A DNA stretch of 64,000 nt, from contig NZ_CP051201.1 of NCBI RefSeq assembly GCF_024181285.1, positions 62,001-126,000 of the forward strand. Direction: 5' to 3'. Source of the stretch: Treponema sp. OMZ 790. GTDB taxonomy: Bacteria > Spirochaetota > Spirochaetia > Treponematales > Treponemataceae. Below the pieces are notes generated by a model. The model saw nothing but the letters and a program-made list of their open reading frames with translations. It did no database searches and was not told where the DNA came from. Below, piece by piece: positions 1 through 9,200 of the stretch. How positions within the stretch are numbered: the first letter of the stretch is position 1; every line of letters starts with the position of its first letter. The translations under genes were made by a program, and so were the position numbers.

Positions 1-507
1 CAAAAATTGGTAGCACAGATAGCTTTTCAAACTGATCGCTCCGTCACCATCATGGAAGATAAGATTAGAGAAGTCAATAATATTATATCGGAACTTGATA
101 AGAGGATATTGATTGCCGGTAAAGAAGAAGAAAAGCGGAGTGCGGCCGATAGGGTGTATCAAAGTTTGGCTGAAAGTGCCAAGACTTTTTCCGGCATTGA
201 AAGAAGTGTTATCACAAAACATGAAAGACCTGTAATCGAGAATGAAGATGTAAAATTAAAGGTAAACAAATCTTCAAAAGAAGTAAATGAAGAAGAAAAA
301 AAAGATACGGCTGTTGAAGAAGAACCTATCAAGATATACACAAAACAAATTCTTGCTCCCAAATCGGGAATCGTTCCCGACAGAACTGCTGCAATGAAGG
401 AACAGATAATCGAAATGGCTAAAAAAGGCCTTTCAATAGAGCTTATTGCAGAAAAGATTCCTCTTCCTACCGGTGAGATAGAACTTATAATTTCGATGAA
501 TACTTAA
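1..507 (+). CDS. C-terminal part of a coiled-coil protein with a helix-turn-helix-like tail
   Basis: The reading frame is open from the first base, so this is most likely the 3' end of a longer gene; a TTG at 7 is possible but has no visible ribosome binding site. The visible 168 residues are charged and helical (many Glu and Lys, consistent with coiled coil), with an acidic linker near residues 80-110. The last 35 residues (around KEQIIEMAKKGLSIELIAEK) look like the short HTH-like end found in DUF6115-type proteins, which is an inference from memory of that family. It runs convergently into the DUF4349 gene, with the two stop codons overlapping by 4 bases. Function unknown. Confidence 0.6.
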   Translation, partial: QKLVAQIAFQTDRSVTIMEDKIREVNNIISELDKRILIAGKEEEKRSAADRVYQSLAESAKTFSGIERSVITKHERPVIENEDVKLKVNKSSKEVNEEEKKDTAVEEEPIKIYTKQILAPKSGIVPDRTAAMKEQIIEMAKKGLSIELIAEKIPLPTGEIELIISMNT

Positions 508-1394
508 TTCAAATTTTCTTCCTTTTTTGCTTTTCTAGCGGTGCGTTTTTTGATGACAATCATCAAAATTACTGCAATTATGAGTATAAATATCCAAAGA
601 TAAAGAATACCTAGAATTATATCGCTAAAAAGGCCTATTCCGTCTTTTACTGCATTAAGAGCTTTGGTAAAAAATGCCGGCCTTGCTATACTGCCGTTTA
701 TAATTTGATACATTGAAATGTTTAAAGTACTGTAATTTACCGATTTTTGTAAATAGCGTAAACGGCCTTCAATTGCTTCAATGTCGGAACGTAAATCTTG
801 AATTTGGTTTTGAACTTCTAAAATATCTTTTACCGTTTTAGCCTGACTTAAAATTTTTAAGTAAGTTTGTTCGGTTTCTTTTTTTACTTTTAGACGGGCA
901 AGGCTGTCTACGAATTCTTCCGTAACATCTTCAACCGTAATATTTTTATTATCCAGGTTTTTAATTCCTGCGGTAATTTCATTTAAAAAATTCTCAAAAT
1001 TTTCTTTCGGTATTCTGATGCTGATTGTCTGTCTGATACTTGAATGAAAATGTTTTTCATCTTCTTGACTTATGTAGGCTTGATATTTTGACACAAGGTT
1101 TTCGATTATTTCTCTTGTTTTTTTTATGTCGTCCGTTTCGAATTCTATAAAACCTGTTTTTATAAGTTTTCGTTCTATATCACGGGCATCCAAACTTAGT
1201 GTATTTTTATCTTCTGTTTGGGCTCTCTTTGCTATTTCAAACTCGTAATCGGTTGATGAGCTTTTGGATTCCGCACTATAAGCGTTGAATCGGTTTTCTT
1301 CGGTATCGGCGTAAGAATCTTTTTTGACACTGCAAGAAAGAAAGATACTTAATGCCAAGCTCAAATATAAAAACTTAAAAACAATATGTTTCAT
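504..1394 (-). CDS. DUF4349 lipoprotein
   Basis: A 296-residue protein that begins with a lipoprotein signal (hydrophobic stretch then LSCS, so Cys21 is the likely lipidated residue). The central part, roughly residues 70-235, matches the DUF4349 pattern: a short beta-rich start (IKTGFIEFETDDIKKTREII), then a long helical coiled-coil section with ILEVQNQIQDLRSDIEAIEG. A single transmembrane helix near residues 255-280 is followed by a basic tail (KKRTARKAKKEE). DUF4349 proteins are bacterial envelope proteins of unknown role. Together the N-terminal lipid and C-terminal helix would hold the domain at the outer face of the inner membrane. An ATG preceded by GAGGA on the minus strand supports this start. 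Confidence 0.85.
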   Translation of the reverse strand: MKHIVFKFLYLSLALSIFLSCSVKKDSYADTEENRFNAYSAESKSSSTDYEFEIAKRAQTEDKNTLSLDARDIERKLIKTGFIEFETDDIKKTREIIENLVSKYQAYISQEDEKHFHSSIRQTISIRIPKENFENFLNEITAGIKNLDNKNITVEDVTEEFVDSLARLKVKKETEQTYLKILSQAKTVKDILEVQNQIQDLRSDIEAIEGRLRYLQKSVNYSTLNISMYQIINGSIARPAFFTKALNAVKDGIGLFSDIILGILYLWIFILIIAVILMIVIKKRTARKAKKEENLN

Positions 1395-1485
1395 CTTATC
1401 CTCCTCAAATCTGCAATTAACTTTAACACAATTTATTTTATTTTACAATGGGAGTTCTACATTTTAACCCGAATAAGTCTTATGC

Positions 1486-1514
1486 TTGCGTTTTAAGCTT
1501 GTTAGTGTTATACT
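1486..1514 (+). promoter_or_regulatory. Sigma70-type promoter of the GH13 gene, leaderless spacing
   Basis: TTGCGT at 1486-1491 and TATACT at 1509-1514 are separated by exactly 17 bases. The expected transcription start, about 7 bases after the -10 box, falls on the ATG at 1521. No ribosome binding site lies before that ATG, so the mRNA may be leaderless. Confidence 0.6.
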
Positions 1515-1520
1515 TAACTT

Positions 1521-4500
1521 ATGGCCGTAAACTCTTTTTTTCAAAAAATGGAATTTCACATTAACGGAGATGTCCGCAAAAAGTGTAACTTAAAATCGGT
1601 TCTTTTTTCTTCATGCGGAAATGCAGTATTTGAAAATATATCTGAAGTTCATAACTTTGTTTTTAATTTTAATTCGTGTATAAAAGAGGGCATTTTTGGA
1701 AAGAATCAAAAATATTTGCAGGCCGGCGAATTAAATGCGATGGGAATTTTTGACGAAGTTCTCCATTATGTTTTAAGGCTCTACCGTCAAAATATCGATG
1801 ACGATTTTTTTGTTAAAGGATATGAATTTATCGATAAGGAATTTAAAAATAGAAATTTTCACGGTCTTGATTTTTTGCTAAAAGAGTTTTGCAAAAATTT
1901 TCCGCCGAGGAATGTTTATACCGATAAACTGTCTTTAGATAAATGGCTTGAATCAAATGATGAAGCATCAAATGTACCGAATAAATTGCTCGCACTTGAA
2001 GAACTTATCCTACTCTGCCTTGCAAATAGAAATCCTGCAAATGCGCAGTTTGCAGTTTTATTTAATGACATAAATTTAAAAACAATCGATTCATATAAGC
2101 TTTTTTGGGAAACGGCAAAAAAATGGTCAAAAAAGAATAAACCCATAGGGAGCAAGTTAGGAAACGGGCAAAATGAGATGGATATTCTTTCTTTTTTGGA
2201 AGAACCGGTGAAGCGATGCCCTTACAGTATTTTTGGCCAGCTGAATTATGTAAAGGAACACTGGGCGGGATTTACTCAAAATCTTTTGCTTAAAGTCTTA
2301 GGTGCCGAGGATCTTATTCGCGAAGAGGAAAAAGCCGGCTGGGGGCCGCCCCAAGGCGGAGGTTTTGATGTTCCTGTCTACACCTTTGAAAATTTATTAA
2401 AAGAGTACGAGGCCTTTACCCCCGATAAAAATTGGATGCCGAATCTTGTCCTGATAGCAAAGAGCACCTTGGTTTGGCTGGATCAGCTGAGTAAAAAATA
2501 TTCTGCTCCGATTACCCGTTTGGACCAAATCCCCGATGAGGAGCTTAGATTTTTTGCGGATGCAGGAATAACGGGGCTTTGGCTGATAGGCGTTTGGCAG
2601 CGCTCCGAGGCAAGCCGCCGTATTAAAGAGATTTGCGGAAATCCGGATGCGGCCGCAAGTGCATACAGTATCTACGACTATGACATTGCCGAGGAACTGG
2701 GCGGCTGGCCGGCTCTGGCTAATTTGCGGGAAAGAGCCCGGGAATTCGGAATCAGAATGGCAGCCGATATGGTTCCAAATCACACAGGCCTTGATTCCAA
2801 ATGGATTATGGAAGACCCGAATCTTTTTTTGCAGACAAGGGAGTCTCCCTTTCCTGCTTATAATTACGATACCGAAAACCTTTCCCGTGATGGGAGAACA
2901 AGCGTTTATCTTGAAAAGGGCTATTATTCAAAGACGGATTGTGCCGTGGTTTTTAAGCGTGTCGATAACTATACAGGCGATGTGCGCTATATCTACCACG
3001 GGAATGACGGCACGGGCCTTCCTTGGAACGATACGGCTCAAATAGATTTTTTAAATAGTGAAGCCCGCGAAAAGGTTATCCAAAAAATTCTCCATGTTGC
3101 GCGTAATTTTCCCATAATACGCTTTGATGCGGCCATGGTGCTTGCCAAAAAACATATCCGCCGCCTATGGTATCCGGCTCCCGGTTCAGGCGGAGATATC
3201 GCAAGCCGTTCCTGCTATGCCCTTTCGATAGAGGAATTTGAAAAAAGAATCCCCGAAGAGTTTTGGAGGGAGGTTGTAGACCGCTGTGCAAAGGAAGCTC
3301 CCGACACCCTCCTGCTTGCCGAAGCTTTTTGGATGATGGAAGGCTACTTTGTGCGCACCCTCGGAATGCATCGCGTATATAATTCCGCTTTTATGAATAT
3401 GCTCAAAAAAGAAGAAAATGCCAAATACAGGGAAACCATCAAAAACACCCTTGAGTTTGACCCGGAAGTTTTGAGGCGCTATGTAAACTTTATGAATAAC
3501 CCCGATGAAGAAACTGCAATAGCCCAATTCGGAGACGGGGATAAATACTTCGGCATTTGTACAATGATGTCGGCGATGCCCGGGCTTCCCATGTTCGGGC
3601 ATGGTCAGCTCGAAGGTTTTACCGAAAAATACGGAATGGAATATAGAAGAGCTTATAAGGATGAGACTGTAAATCGAGGCCTTCTTGAAAGGCATAAAAA
3701 AGAAATTTTTCCTCTTTTAAAAAGACGGCATATTTTTTCGGGTGTTGAAAAATTTAGGCTCTTTGATTTTTGGAATGAGGGAAACGTAAACGAAAATGTC
3801 TTTGTTTGGTCAAACTTTTTTGACGGGGAGCGTTCATTGATTTTTTATAATAATGCCTATGAAAGAGCTTCAGGCTGGATTAAGCTTTCAGCGGCCTTTG
3901 CCTTAAAAAATGCAAAAAATGAAAAGGAGTTAAGGCAGGAAACTCTTATGACCTCTCTTAATCTAAGTTCGGGAGAGGCCTATTTTACGGTGTTTTATGA
4001 GCAGCGATCTTCCTTATTCTTTTTAAGAAAAAATTCCGAACTTGCAGAAAAAGGTTTTTTTGCAGCCTTGGATGGTTATCAGTGCCAAGTTTTTTTGAGT
4101 ATCTATGAGGTAAAGGATGAGGAGGGGTATTATAGCGAACTTTACCAAAAAACGGACGGCAGGGGTTTTAAAGATATTGACTTTGAAATAAATAAATGTA
4201 AATACGGCAAGTTATACGAATGTTTTAAAGATTTAAGTATAAAAGACTATTTTCCGCAAATTCTTGAGTATTATGATGCCTGCAAAAATAAAAAAACGGC
4301 TGTTGAAAATATCTCAAAAAAACTTTGTCCGAGTATTCAGGAATTTTTTGATTCCTTTAATGCCGAGTTTGTTAAAATTTTCCCCCATGATGAAAACAAA
4401 CCTCATTTTTCTTTATTTAAAAATTCTATAGCTCGTTTTTTTAATATTTTGTATCTTTGTGCTGATGACACTTATCCGGCAGAAAAAGAATTTAAGATCC

Positions 4501-5063
4501 AAGGCTTTGATCTCTTTGTAAATGATCTTAAAGCCTTGGCTTTTGGCACAAAAGAGAATGCTCTTTTGTATGCGGCAGGTCTTTTATTGTCGGCATTGTT
4601 CAAATTCTTCCCTGAAGAAAAAATTCGGCTTTGCCGGTTTGATTTTGTTCTTGCTGAACAGCTTTGCAGTTTTGGCCTTTCCGAATCAAATGCAACGTCT
4701 TCATTGTTTTTGCTAAACCGCTTATTTTATTTTACGGAAAATAAAAGCTCCTCTTTTCAGAATCAGGAATTTGGCAGGGAGCGGCTTAAAGTTTTTATAG
4801 ATTTTTGTGCTCACGATGAAGCCGTCAAAAAATATCTCGGTCTAAACGAATGGGATGGAGAAGTTTGGTTTAATAAAGAGTCCGTGGAAAGATTAATTCT
4901 CATAGATATTCTATATAAATTTGTATGGGAAAATTCGGAAGATTCTTTTGATTTTTTGTCTCTAAAACCTTATGTAAATGCTTATTCGGCTATGACCGAG
5001 GCTCTTTTTGATGCCGAATACAGGTTAAAAAATATTATTGATTTTTCGGATAAGCAGAACTAG
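1521..5063 (+). CDS. Very large GH13 (alpha-amylase superfamily) enzyme
   Basis: An 1180-residue protein with a GH13 catalytic barrel in the middle (about residues 300-760) and long unrecognised regions on both sides. The GH13 blocks are in order: region I DMVPNHTG (about 415), region II RFDAAMVL with the expected Asp nucleophile (about 536), region III LLAEAFW with the acid/base Glu (about 601), and a region IV equivalent NNPDEE supplying the last Asp (about 662). It should act on alpha-glucans or related oligosaccharides; the exact substrate cannot be read from sequence. No signal peptide is visible, so it is probably cytoplasmic, perhaps for glycogen-type storage. The N-terminal 300 and C-terminal 400 residues exceed what ordinary amylases need. 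Translation start is the ATG 7 bases after a -10 box, with no Shine-Dalgarno sequence. Its stop codon overlaps the stop of the small convergent gene that follows. Confidence 0.85.
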   Translation: MAVNSFFQKMEFHINGDVRKKCNLKSVLFSSCGNAVFENISEVHNFVFNFNSCIKEGIFGKNQKYLQAGELNAMGIFDEVLHYVLRLYRQNIDDDFFVKGYEFIDKEFKNRNFHGLDFLLKEFCKNFPPRNVYTDKLSLDKWLESNDEASNVPNKLLALEELILLCLANRNPANAQFAVLFNDINLKTIDSYKLFWETAKKWSKKNKPIGSKLGNGQNEMDILSFLEEPVKRCPYSIFGQLNYVKEHWAGFTQNLLLKVLGAEDLIREEEKAGWGPPQGGGFDVPVYTFENLLKEYEAFTPDKNWMPNLVLIAKSTLVWLDQLSKKYSAPITRLDQIPDEELRFFADAGITGLWLIGVWQRSEASRRIKEICGNPDAAASAYSIYDYDIAEELGGWPALANLRERAREFGIRMAADMVPNHTGLDSKWIMEDPNLFLQTRESPFPAYNYDTENLSRDGRTSVYLEKGYYSKTDCAVVFKRVDNYTGDVRYIYHGNDGTGLPWNDTAQIDFLNSEAREKVIQKILHVARNFPIIRFDAAMVLAKKHIRRLWYPAPGSGGDIASRSCYALSIEEFEKRIPEEFWREVVDRCAKEAPDTLLLAEAFWMMEGYFVRTLGMHRVYNSAFMNMLKKEENAKYRETIKNTLEFDPEVLRRYVNFMNNPDEETAIAQFGDGDKYFGICTMMSAMPGLPMFGHGQLEGFTEKYGMEYRRAYKDETVNRGLLERHKKEIFPLLKRRHIFSGVEKFRLFDFWNEGNVNENVFVWSNFFDGERSLIFYNNAYERASGWIKLSAAFALKNAKNEKELRQETLMTSLNLSSGEAYFTVFYEQRSSLFFLRKNSELAEKGFFAALDGYQCQVFLSIYEVKDEEGYYSELYQKTDGRGFKDIDFEINKCKYGKLYECFKDLSIKDYFPQILEYYDACKNKKTAVENISKKLCPSIQEFFDSFNAEFVKIFPHDENKPHFSLFKNSIARFFNILYLCADDTYPAEKEFKIQGFDLFVNDLKALAFGTKENALLYAAGLLLSALFKFFPEEKIRLCRFDFVLAEQLCSFGLSESNATSSLFLLNRLFYFTENKSSSFQNQEFGRERLKVFIDFCAHDEAVKKYLGLNEWDGEVWFNKESVERLILIDILYKFVWENSEDSFDFLSLKPYVNAYSAMTEALFDAEYRLKNIIDFSDKQN

Positions 5064-5194
5064 GCCTTTTCGGCGTTTTCTTCAGCGTATTTTTTAAATT
5101 CCTCCTCACTCATCTTATCTGCATAAATAGGATAAAGGGCCTCTATTAGTTCTTCAAGTGTGGGAAATTTGGCTCCATCAAGTTTATATGACAT
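5060..5194 (-). CDS. Small 44-residue acidic protein downstream of the threonine-synthase-like gene
   Basis: On the minus strand an ATG at 5194 opens a 44-codon frame ending TAG at 5060. A good ribosome binding site (GGAGAGG) sits just before it, overlapping the end of the upstream gene, only 4 bases away. The protein starts MSYKLDGAKFPTLEELIEAL and is rich in Glu, Lys and Ala, consistent with two short helices. The tight spacing and clear ribosome binding site argue for real translation coupled to the upstream gene. I do not recognise the family. Confidence 0.6.
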   Translation of the reverse strand: MSYKLDGAKFPTLEELIEALYPIYADKMSEEEFKKYAEENAEKA

Positions 5195-5198
5195 AAAA

Positions 5199-6512
5199 CT
5201 ACCTCTCCATATATTGTAGCATATTTTCAATTTCTTTTTTAGATGCCTGTATCTTTTTTATATTTTTTATGGGCTTTTCCAAGTCATTCATGTATTCCGG
5301 TTGATTCGGTTTTTCGCCGCAGGCTTCTTGTATTATATCGGCTTCAAAGGCCGGATGATCCTTTGCTATAAGAATCATAGTTTCGGGCCCCTTGTTTTTG
5401 AGAATTTTGCTCTTTATGGCAGCTCCATAGGCGGCTGCTGTTGAGGTATCTATCATAATTCCATAGCGTTGATAGGCCTTTCTGATAAGCTCCTTATAAT
5501 CCTTTTGTTCTACCGGTTTGGGAAAAATCAGAGCCTTCATAATTGCAGGGCTTATTTCGAAAATTTGTTCCAACCGTTCGATGTTTGAAGGGCTTACAGG
5601 GTCTGCCGCATTTCTTTGATTTAAAGGAATTTCCATGGTTTTACAAAAGCAGTCTCCGTCTTTGTTTGCTGAAAGCTCAGGTGTAGAATCGGTAATAAAG
5701 CCGTTTAAAGAAAGTCCGCTTTTCCATGCAAAAAGTCCGGCTGCAAGATTTCCGTAATTGCCTGAGTGAAGAGCGTAGTATATCTCGCCAAAGGTGTTTT
5801 TTCTTAAGCGCGTAAAGGCATAAAAGTAGAAAAATATTTGGGGTAAAAGACGGCCTATATTTACCGTATTTGCCAGAGTAAGGCCGTATTTTTCTACAAG
5901 GTTTCTATCAAGATATACGGATCGTTTTAAGGCTTCCACATCCTTTATGTCTCCATCGCATTCCATCGAGTAAATTGAACCCCCGTTTTCGGCTAAGTAT
6001 TGTTCGGGTATACCGGATGCATAGCCTTTGGGGTGTATTAAAAGGGTCTTAACTCTTTTTTTGTTTCCGAAAGCTGCAGCCATGCTTTGTCCGTTTTTTT
6101 TGGTACCCGTGCCCAAAACTATGGCTTTTTTATCGTTAATTGTTAAAATATGTTCAAGAACTGAAGCAAACCATAAAAAGCCGAAATCTCTATGACAGCC
6201 GGTGGGGCCGTGAAAGAGATCCAGCAAAAACAGTTTTTCGTCTAATTGCCGCAATCTGGGGCTGTATTTTCCAAAGGCCGAAACTGCAATGCGTTCCGAA
6301 ACGGCGGGACTGAATTCTTCTTGCAAGAGGGCTGAAGTTAGAGTTCCTGCAATAGATGTAAAACTTGATGTTTCATTTAAATGGTTTATCCAGTCATTTA
6401 AATCAAAGGCTTCTTTCGGAATATAAAGACCTCCGTCGGCCGGCATACAGCTTGTTACTGCTTCATAAAAGGATACTATTTTGTTACCGTTTCTTGTGCT
6501 TACTAAATCCAT
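5199..6512 (-). CDS. Threonine-synthase-like protein with Arg at the PLP lysine position
   Basis: A 437-residue protein with the architecture of threonine synthase: N-terminal domain with DGGLYIP, then a fold-type II PLP-enzyme core with VNIGRLLPQIFFYFYAF and a modified SGNYGNLAAG. Threonine synthases convert O-phosphohomoserine to threonine using PLP held on the Lys of GPTLAFKDFG. Here that stretch reads FHGPTGCHRDFG: residue 108 is Arg (codon AGA, 6189-6191). The usual SGDTG block is also changed, to GTKKNGQS. The gene is intact and full length, so it is either a repurposed paralogue or one that lost catalysis. It follows the DUF2156 gene by 20 bases and precedes a 44-residue gene by 4 bases. 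The fold assignment is firm; threonine synthase activity is doubtful. Confidence 0.75.
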   Translation of the reverse strand: MDLVSTRNGNKIVSFYEAVTSCMPADGGLYIPKEAFDLNDWINHLNETSSFTSIAGTLTSALLQEEFSPAVSERIAVSAFGKYSPRLRQLDEKLFLLDLFHGPTGCHRDFGFLWFASVLEHILTINDKKAIVLGTGTKKNGQSMAAAFGNKKRVKTLLIHPKGYASGIPEQYLAENGGSIYSMECDGDIKDVEALKRSVYLDRNLVEKYGLTLANTVNIGRLLPQIFFYFYAFTRLRKNTFGEIYYALHSGNYGNLAAGLFAWKSGLSLNGFITDSTPELSANKDGDCFCKTMEIPLNQRNAADPVSPSNIERLEQIFEISPAIMKALIFPKPVEQKDYKELIRKAYQRYGIMIDTSTAAAYGAAIKSKILKNKGPETMILIAKDHPAFEADIIQEACGEKPNQPEYMNDLEKPIKNIKKIQASKKEIENMLQYMER

Positions 6513-6532
6513 GCTAACCTATTGTATCATAT

Positions 6533-7423
6533 TTAAGATAAAATTCTATACTTTTTTATGAATTTTATCGGTTTATATGTCATTTTTGCTTGCCTCAGGC
6601 CTTCATCGCCTAAATCTTGCTCTCTGTTTATGAATTCGATATGTTCAGGTAGATAACCTGCAAAGGCATAGTTAATGTACTGAAAACTTCCTTTGTAGGA
6701 GACTAGAGCTTTTTCGAATAACACCACGGCAGTTTTATTATTTTGAGTGATTTCTGCCAAGGTCCAGGCTACAGGTTCATCCCAAACGTAGAGAACGATT
6801 CCCATCATCGAGGTTCGGCTTAAAATTGAAAGAGCCTCTAAAGCTGCTTCATAGTCGGAATTTTCAGGAGTTGAATCCGGTTTTGTGCTATTCCATTCTG
6901 CAAGAACCTTTTTTGCATCTTCGACATTTTCAAGGGTGAGCGGTTCAATTTTTATCTTGTCATAGGATTTTTCAAATTTGTTTATGTGGGTCTTTTTTTT
7001 ATGAAAATCCTTGCCTTTTAATTCTGCCAAATTTTGTCTGAGATAAACGTAATCAAAATTATCCCTGTCTTCTTCAATCTTTAGTTCTTTAAAAAAAGGA
7101 AGGTTAAAGGTATTTGAATTGTTATCCAAAAAAGATTTTGAAAGAATCATCCATTTTTTATATTTTGCTAATAGTTCTTTCGTTATTTCGACATTTACGG
7201 TGCAGCATGGAGTAATAAAAAAGCTTTCACCTTTATATTCTCCGATTATTATCAATAGTTTGTCCGTTTTTGTTACTTGATACTTATAATTATGCCTAAA
7301 AAGGTATAAATTCAAAAAAGTCAGTTCCGATATTCCGTCGGGAAGACTTTTTAAGTAAAAATCCATTTCGGATTGCATTTCCAGTGAAATAGGAGCAAAT
7401 TCGGGATACTGTGGTATACTCAT
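6533..7423 (-). CDS. DUF2156 family protein (GNAT-like acyltransferase fold)
   Basis: A 296-residue cytoplasmic protein matching the DUF2156 / phosphatidylglycerol lysyltransferase C-terminal type. Marks are an early NLYLFRHNYKYQVTK segment, a middle KKKTHINKFEKSYDKIKIEPL segment, and a C-terminal EKALVSYKGSFQYINYAFAG ... DLGDEGLRQAKMTYKPIKFI. In this family such residues belong to a double GNAT fold that transfers acyl or aminoacyl groups. Free-standing versions without the membrane domain have no settled function. It heads a run of minus-strand genes with the threonine-synthase-like protein and the 44-residue protein. The start has a weak AGGA before the ATG. Confidence 0.75.
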   Translation of the reverse strand: MSIPQYPEFAPISLEMQSEMDFYLKSLPDGISELTFLNLYLFRHNYKYQVTKTDKLLIIIGEYKGESFFITPCCTVNVEITKELLAKYKKWMILSKSFLDNNSNTFNLPFFKELKIEEDRDNFDYVYLRQNLAELKGKDFHKKKTHINKFEKSYDKIKIEPLTLENVEDAKKVLAEWNSTKPDSTPENSDYEAALEALSILSRTSMMGIVLYVWDEPVAWTLAEITQNNKTAVVLFEKALVSYKGSFQYINYAFAGYLPEHIEFINREQDLGDEGLRQAKMTYKPIKFIKKYRILS

Positions 7424-7485
7424 ACATATATCCTACTATTTTTAAGCAAAAACGGCAAGAGATATAAAAAAATACTTAAAGCCGA

Positions 7486-7514
7486 TTGAAAATATGCTGA
7501 TATTGAAATATACT
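7486..7514 (+). promoter_or_regulatory. Promoter for the first exported-protein paralogue
   Basis: TTGAAA (7486-7491) and TATACT (7509-7514) are 17 bases apart, giving a 5' leader of about 50 bases before a strong GGAGG ribosome binding site (about 7554-7558) and the ATG at 7570. Confidence 0.6.
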
Positions 7515-7569
7515 TATAGAGACAGGTTTTATACTTGTTTTTAATTCTAATTTTGGAGGAATAATAATT

Positions 7570-8376
7570 ATGAAAAAAATTATCTTAATTATTGCAGCCC
7601 TTAGCTGTATGGTTTCACTGACGGCTTTTGACTTTATGGATATATCGGGCGACGTCGGATTGGGATACATGAATTATACCATAGTCAATAAATACGATAA
7701 CTCAAAGGTTATCGAACTATTGAGTGATGACTTAAAAGCCTTATTGGGCGGGGAAGGAACATTAAGGATAAGAGATATAAAAGCAAAAGATATTTATAAT
7801 GCTCTTGTACTTGGGCTTTCTTTGAAGATGAGCTATGTTTACACCAACATTAATGTAGGGTTTCCCTTCAAAGAAATTCCTACAGGCTTTGACCCCCTTG
7901 CTCAAAAATTAAAAGATAAGGGTGTTACGGACAGCATAAAAGGATCTGTCATATTTGACGGCCAATTGGGTGTGGGTATTACTCTTATGGAAAAATCGCC
8001 TGTAAATATATTCTTGGGCGGGGGATTTGGTATAAATTATGTCAGAATGACTCGTAATTTGCCTAAAGATTTTCTTAGTGGAACTAATGTTGATAGTCTG
8101 AAGGAGATACGAAGTATCGGTATGTTCGGACTCGGCGCAGATATAGGTATAAAGTATTTTATTTTACCGAAGGTCGGCCTTTGTCTGGATATAAAAGATA
8201 CGATATATTTTTTACCGTTAGCAAATAAACGCTTCTATCGAGGTACTGCAAGAGGTATTCCGTTTGATTATTCTATCAATAAAGAGGCTGCCGGTGAGCT
8301 CAATATTAAAAAGATGATAAAGTCCACTTGGGCTAATAATTTTACTATAAGGCTAGGTGTTGCCTTAAAGTTATAG
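7570..8376 (+). CDS. Exported outer-membrane-type protein, paralogue 1
   Basis: A 268-residue protein with a clear signal peptide (MKKIILIIAALSCMVSLTAF), then alternating hydrophobic/polar beta-strand character with many aromatic residues and glycines, and an end in LGVALKL, all suggestive of a small beta-barrel. The block VIFDGQLGVGITL...FLGGGFGIN is closely repeated in the next gene, so the two are tandem paralogues. No enzymatic motif is visible. A strong GGAGG ribosome binding site and a near-consensus promoter suggest good expression. Family not recognised; the barrel is an inference from strand pattern. Confidence 0.6.
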   Translation: MKKIILIIAALSCMVSLTAFDFMDISGDVGLGYMNYTIVNKYDNSKVIELLSDDLKALLGGEGTLRIRDIKAKDIYNALVLGLSLKMSYVYTNINVGFPFKEIPTGFDPLAQKLKDKGVTDSIKGSVIFDGQLGVGITLMEKSPVNIFLGGGFGINYVRMTRNLPKDFLSGTNVDSLKEIRSIGMFGLGADIGIKYFILPKVGLCLDIKDTIYFLPLANKRFYRGTARGIPFDYSINKEAAGELNIKKMIKSTWANNFTIRLGVALKL

Positions 8377-8470
8377 TTTAGGAAATGTAAAAAACTTGTA
8401 ACAATTGAAAGAATGATGAGTTTAGTAAATGACATCATTTACCGATAATGGAAATTATATGGAGGTTTAT

Positions 8471-9178
8471 ATGAAGAACAAGAAAATGATTTTTGTTTTT
8501 GTCATGCTGGCTGCATGTATCGGTTTTGTATTTGCAGATTTTGCTATTTCTGTGGGGCCTGCTTATACAAATTATTTTACAAAATCGGATACCAAAGTTA
8601 GTTTTGATGCAGCTTATAGCAGCATTCAGACTGCTTTGACCGATGTAAAAAATGAAAAAAATAATGCAGCCGGTGTTGCTTTGGATCTTAGAGCCGGACT
8701 CTTTTATATGATGGCTCAGATTGCTTTCCCGGGAAAGAATCATAAAGCTCTTCTTTCTCAAGCCGGAAATGCCAAGAATTTTGTATCAAAGAACAGCGTT
8801 ATCTTTGATTCACAGCTGGGAGCAGGATTGACTTTATTTAAAAAATCAAGGTTTAACCTCTTTCTGGGCGGCGGTCTTGGTTTAAATGCGATGAAGTCTA
8901 CACAAACTGCTACTATACTTGGTCAAGGCATATCATACGAAAAATTGGACGTTATGTTCGGTTTAGGCGCAAATGTATTGGCTAGTTTTTATTTTACCGA
9001 TATGATAGGTATTTATGCAGGTATTGCCGATACTTTCTATTTTGCTCCTTTAAAAGTTGAGAAAACTTTTAAAATAGCCGGTGTAGCAGACTATGTTGCT
9101 TCCCATAAAAATGGGAAGGTTGGCAATGTTATTGCCAATAGTTTAAACTTAAAACTCGGTCTTTCACTCAGATTTTAA
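8471..9178 (+). CDS. Exported outer-membrane-type protein, paralogue 2
   Basis: A 235-residue protein. The start at 8471 is chosen over an in-frame ATG at 8429 because GGAGG lies 5 bases before it and a clean signal peptide (MKNKKMIFVFVMLAACIGFVFA) begins there. It shares VIFDSQLGAGLTLFKKS and NLFLGGGLGLN with the gene upstream, and ends LKLGLSLRF with a terminal Phe typical of outer-membrane barrels. A hairpin terminator follows. Function unknown; probably a surface or outer-membrane protein made with its neighbour. Confidence 0.6.
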   Translation: MKNKKMIFVFVMLAACIGFVFADFAISVGPAYTNYFTKSDTKVSFDAAYSSIQTALTDVKNEKNNAAGVALDLRAGLFYMMAQIAFPGKNHKALLSQAGNAKNFVSKNSVIFDSQLGAGLTLFKKSRFNLFLGGGLGLNAMKSTQTATILGQGISYEKLDVMFGLGANVLASFYFTDMIGIYAGIADTFYFAPLKVEKTFKIAGVADYVASHKNGKVGNVIANSLNLKLGLSLRF

Positions 9179-9200
9179 GTTTTAACTTGCTTATTAAAAT

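Noticed and set aside
7570..9178. Tandem exported proteins as Msp/Tpr-type major sheath proteins
   Set aside because: They are too short (235-268 residues) and share no recognisable block with that family.
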